DNA from: Collimonas pratensis
Lineage (GTDB): Bacteria > Pseudomonadota > Gammaproteobacteria > Burkholderiales > Burkholderiaceae_D
NCBI RefSeq assembly: GCF_001584185.1
Contig: NZ_CP013234.1
Location: 310,001 to 374,000 of the forward strand
Reading direction: 5' to 3'
Length of the DNA: 64,000 nucleotides
In this document: positions 61,784 to 64,000 of the stretch, one piece after another
Numbering within the stretch: the first letter of the stretch is position 1
How the letters are laid out: every line of letters starts with the position of its first letter
The notes under the pieces: generated by a model
What the model was told of the DNA's origin: nothing
What the model saw: only the letters and a program-made list of their open reading frames with translations
The model's database searches: none
Translations under genes and position numbers: made by a program

Positions 61784-63844
61784 TTACCTCACTGTCGCAT
61801 ACAAAACCCCGCCATTCAACGTGATGTCGACGGCAGGCCCTGAACTCGTAACATTGCTGAAAGAACCGCTGATGCCGCCACCGGCATCGATCAATGCAAA
61901 TTTCTGGCCGCTTGTGAAAGTGCCGTTGAATTTTAATGCCAGGACACCACCCAAAACAACCGGGCCGGGCACCGTCAGATGGCCGTAGTCGACGCCCTTG
62001 CTGGTGCCGTTGATTGGCAATGTCAAAGAACCGCTTGCGTTTTGTTGATAACTGCCGCCCAACGCCAGCTCAAACTGGGTGTTTCCCAGTCCGAGGCCGG
62101 CATTGTTGATCAGGTTGCCGCTGCCGAAAGCATTAGCGCTGGCCGCCAGTACGCTACCGCTGTTGATGATGGCAGCTCCGCTGAAGCTGTTGTTACGCAA
62201 GGTAGTGCTGGCTGTACCGTTCTGCAGAAAAGTCCCGGTACCGCTGATATTGGAAAGTGTGATGGCGTCGGTCGTGTTTTGAACAATCAGGCTGCCGTCG
62301 TTGACGATGCTGTCGGTCGATGCGCCACCGATCGACTCTGCCGTCAGCAAACTGCTGTCACCGCTGTAAGTTGCCTGCAACGTTGTGCTCTTGACGTATT
62401 GTTGAGTCGAGCTGTTGTAGACCAATTTATCGTAGTTCAAAGGTTGCGGCGAGCCAGCTCCCAATCGTAAAATTGCCTTGGCGCCGATGGTTGTAATGCC
62501 GTTGTAATTTTGCGGCTGGCTAAAGGTAACATCGTTGCCGGTCGTCGGCATGATGGTGACATTCCCCGTCCCTGTACTGCCGTCGCGGTCAGGGCCGCCG
62601 CCGCCGCCGGTGATACCCACGTTCAGCGAGACCGGACCATTGTAGTTCAAGGCCAGAGTGCCGCCTCGATGCAAGTTGATATAGGCATTCTTTGCTCCCA
62701 GCGCCGGGCTCGCCGCGAACGGCGACGGCGCGGAGGGCAGGAAAAAGTCGTGCGTCGTGCCGTCTCCCCACTGGACCGTGCCGCCGCTTTCGATATTGAT
62801 GCCTCTATAGCTGCCGTCGTTGCCATTGACGTCATTCGGGCCGCCGCGGTAAATCACTTTCGCCAGATTCAGGCTGGCGTCGCTCAAACCGGGATTGACC
62901 AGATTAGGGCTGCCGTGCGGACTGTTATCCGTGTGGCTATAAACGCCACGCATGATGATTCTCGAATTGCCGATGGGATGGAAATTGATATCCCCGCCAA
63001 AACTCGCCTCGTAGATATTCTGCGTGACAGTCACGACACTGTTGGGCGCACTCCAGACCAGCCACGACCCTTCATTGACCACTGCCTTGGCATTGGGTAT
63101 CGATGGGCTGACGTGATTCGTCCCGAAATCCTGTCCGGCGCTCAGCGCCAGCACGCCAGAGAATGGGTTGACGCCGCCCATCGAATTGCCGCCCCAAACG
63201 TTCGGCAGCTGCGAGATGGAGCCGGTACCGCTGACCTGCCCAAGCAGAATGAACTGGGCACTGTTCAGAACGATGGCGCCGTTGTTGAGAATATTGTCAA
63301 GATTGATCTCTCCGTTGACCACACTAGCCGGGTTTTTGCTGTCCGAGGTGGCGATAATATTCGGCGAGTTATCCGCGCTGGTATTGCTGCCGATTTGCAG
63401 CGTTACGCCAGGATTGATAGTCAGCGCGGGAGGATTGCTTCCGGTGATGCTGAGAGCATATCCCATGCCGGGATAGACGGTTTTTGTCACTGTCTCAACC
63501 TGGCGGCTGTCGGGTAGCATGAATGTGCTGGCCCGAGTGAGGACAAAAGTGCTCGGATGGCTACTGCCTGCCGCAGGATTTAAGAGCAGCGTTCCTTGGC
63601 CCGAGATCACCCCAGTATAAGTAGTGACGCCGGCCGGTAGATTGATAACCGAGTCGGTGCTGAGCGCGATGTTCTGATTGGCGAGGATAGCCGCAGTAAT
63701 ATCGACAACCGCCGTTGTGGTGTCGGCGTTACTGTTTGTATTGCCGCTCGTTGTACCGCCATCGCCACCGCCGCAGCCGGCAGCTGCAAGAGAAACGATC
63801 AGTGCAGCAAGGTAGTTCCTGGTCAAAAAATGTGGGGTAGGCAT
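61784..63844 (-). CDS. Exported lipoprotein with beta-helix passenger-like domain
   Basis: The 686-residue protein starts MPTPHFLTRNYLAALIVSLA and has a lipobox (AAAGCGGG, Cys 24), then a Thr/Asn-rich spacer. The body is made of repeated short strands rich in Gly, Asn and Ser (GVISGQGTLLLNPAAG, INLDNILNNGAIVLNSAQF, SGTGTFLQNGTASTTLRNNS, GVLALKFNGTFTSGQKFALI). This is like autotransporter passengers and PATR repeats, but no C-terminal beta-barrel is present; it ends with ITLNGGVLYATVR. It may be an adhesin or a carbohydrate-binding surface protein of the island. No catalytic motif is evident. Confidence 0.7.
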   Translation of the reverse strand: MPTPHFLTRNYLAALIVSLAAAGCGGGDGGTTSGNTNSNADTTTAVVDITAAILANQNIALSTDSVINLPAGVTTYTGVISGQGTLLLNPAAGSSHPSTFVLTRASTFMLPDSRQVETVTKTVYPGMGYALSITGSNPPALTINPGVTLQIGSNTSADNSPNIIATSDSKNPASVVNGEINLDNILNNGAIVLNSAQFILLGQVSGTGSISQLPNVWGGNSMGGVNPFSGVLALSAGQDFGTNHVSPSIPNAKAVVNEGSWLVWSAPNSVVTVTQNIYEASFGGDINFHPIGNSRIIMRGVYSHTDNSPHGSPNLVNPGLSDASLNLAKVIYRGGPNDVNGNDGSYRGINIESGGTVQWGDGTTHDFFLPSAPSPFAASPALGAKNAYINLHRGGTLALNYNGPVSLNVGITGGGGGPDRDGSTGTGNVTIMPTTGNDVTFSQPQNYNGITTIGAKAILRLGAGSPQPLNYDKLVYNSSTQQYVKSTTLQATYSGDSSLLTAESIGGASTDSIVNDGSLIVQNTTDAITLSNISGTGTFLQNGTASTTLRNNSFSGAAIINSGSVLAASANAFGSGNLINNAGLGLGNTQFELALGGSYQQNASGSLTLPINGTSKGVDYGHLTVPGPVVLGGVLALKFNGTFTSGQKFALIDAGGGISGSFSNVTSSGPAVDITLNGGVLYATVR

Positions 63845-64000
63845 GAGAAATAAAAATAAACGAGTTGGATAGAAAGATCGACGCAGAAATGATTAGTAGG
63901 CCGCATTGTGAGCGGACTATCGATATCATTTCTCCAGCACTTGAAGAAGAATGAAGTCAGATTAGCCTTCAGTAGCCTTACTCCTCCTGCATTGTGTCTA
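63845..64000. other. Upstream region of the beta-helix lipoprotein, window end
   Basis: AT-rich leader of the preceding minus-strand gene. No further gene start or repeat is seen before the window ends. Confidence 0.5.

Overview
The window is a high-GC chromosomal segment that fits a betaproteobacterium of the order Burkholderiales, probably Oxalobacteraceae and possibly Collimonas-like. The clues are a DUF4148 protein, the abundance of LysR regulators and MFS pumps, a VgrG/DUF4123/Tle1/PAAR type VI secretion cassette, and FecI-FecR-TonB signalling. The genus is an inference. No rRNA, tRNA, CRISPR array or intact insertion sequence was seen.

Layout. 0-7.4 kb is a type VI secretion effector module: the C-terminal end of a VgrG, a DUF4123 adaptor that carries an in-frame stop, a membrane protein, a lipoprotein (candidate immunity), a Tle1-like DUF2235 phospholipase, a PAAR tip, a thiolase-fold-like protein and a five-repeat zinc-ribbon protein. 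7.5-13.5 kb holds a LysR regulator divergent from an MFS carrier, a CaiB/BaiF CoA-transferase and a ScpB-like (methylmalonyl-CoA decarboxylase) gene, followed by a DHA2 drug exporter. 13.6-18.6 kb is the most unusual locus. A single 1182-residue protein joins a YfeX-like dye-decolourising heme peroxidase to a complete glycyl-radical enzyme domain. It is divergent from a JmjC/cupin ribosomal-oxygenase-like gene, across a short intergenic region with two perfect inverted repeats. 18.9-29.3 kb is mixed housekeeping and accessory genes: LysR, dienelactone hydrolase, MFS, an S9D-type peptidase, a ParD-like gene translationally coupled to methionine aminopeptidase, LysR, DUF4148 and DoxX. 29.4-33.7 kb has an aegerolysin operon divergent from a large HTH-AAA-TPR regulator. 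33.8-39.2 kb holds DUF2058, small unknowns, a GH114 lipoprotein and a VirK/YbjX protein. 39.3-43.5 kb is a FecA/FecR/FecI-type iron-signalling set. 43.5-50 kb is a remnant-rich zone with the divergent qorR-like/qorB pair, an M61 peptidase with an altered zinc motif, and a frameshifted LacI-type regulator.

51-64 kb is an accessory polysaccharide-degradation island. It contains a GH54/ricin-lectin arabinofuranosidase, a GH74-like xyloglucanase lipoprotein, an unclassified TIM-barrel-like lipoprotein, an alginate-lyase-like lipoprotein with FN3 and discoidin domains, and a beta-helix-like lipoprotein. Two of the enzymes share an almost identical promoter, signal peptide and Thr-Gly-Ser-Pro linker, while their catalytic domains are unrelated. 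Tn3-type and IS21-type transposase debris lies between and beside these genes, which suggests assembly by transposition and module shuffling.
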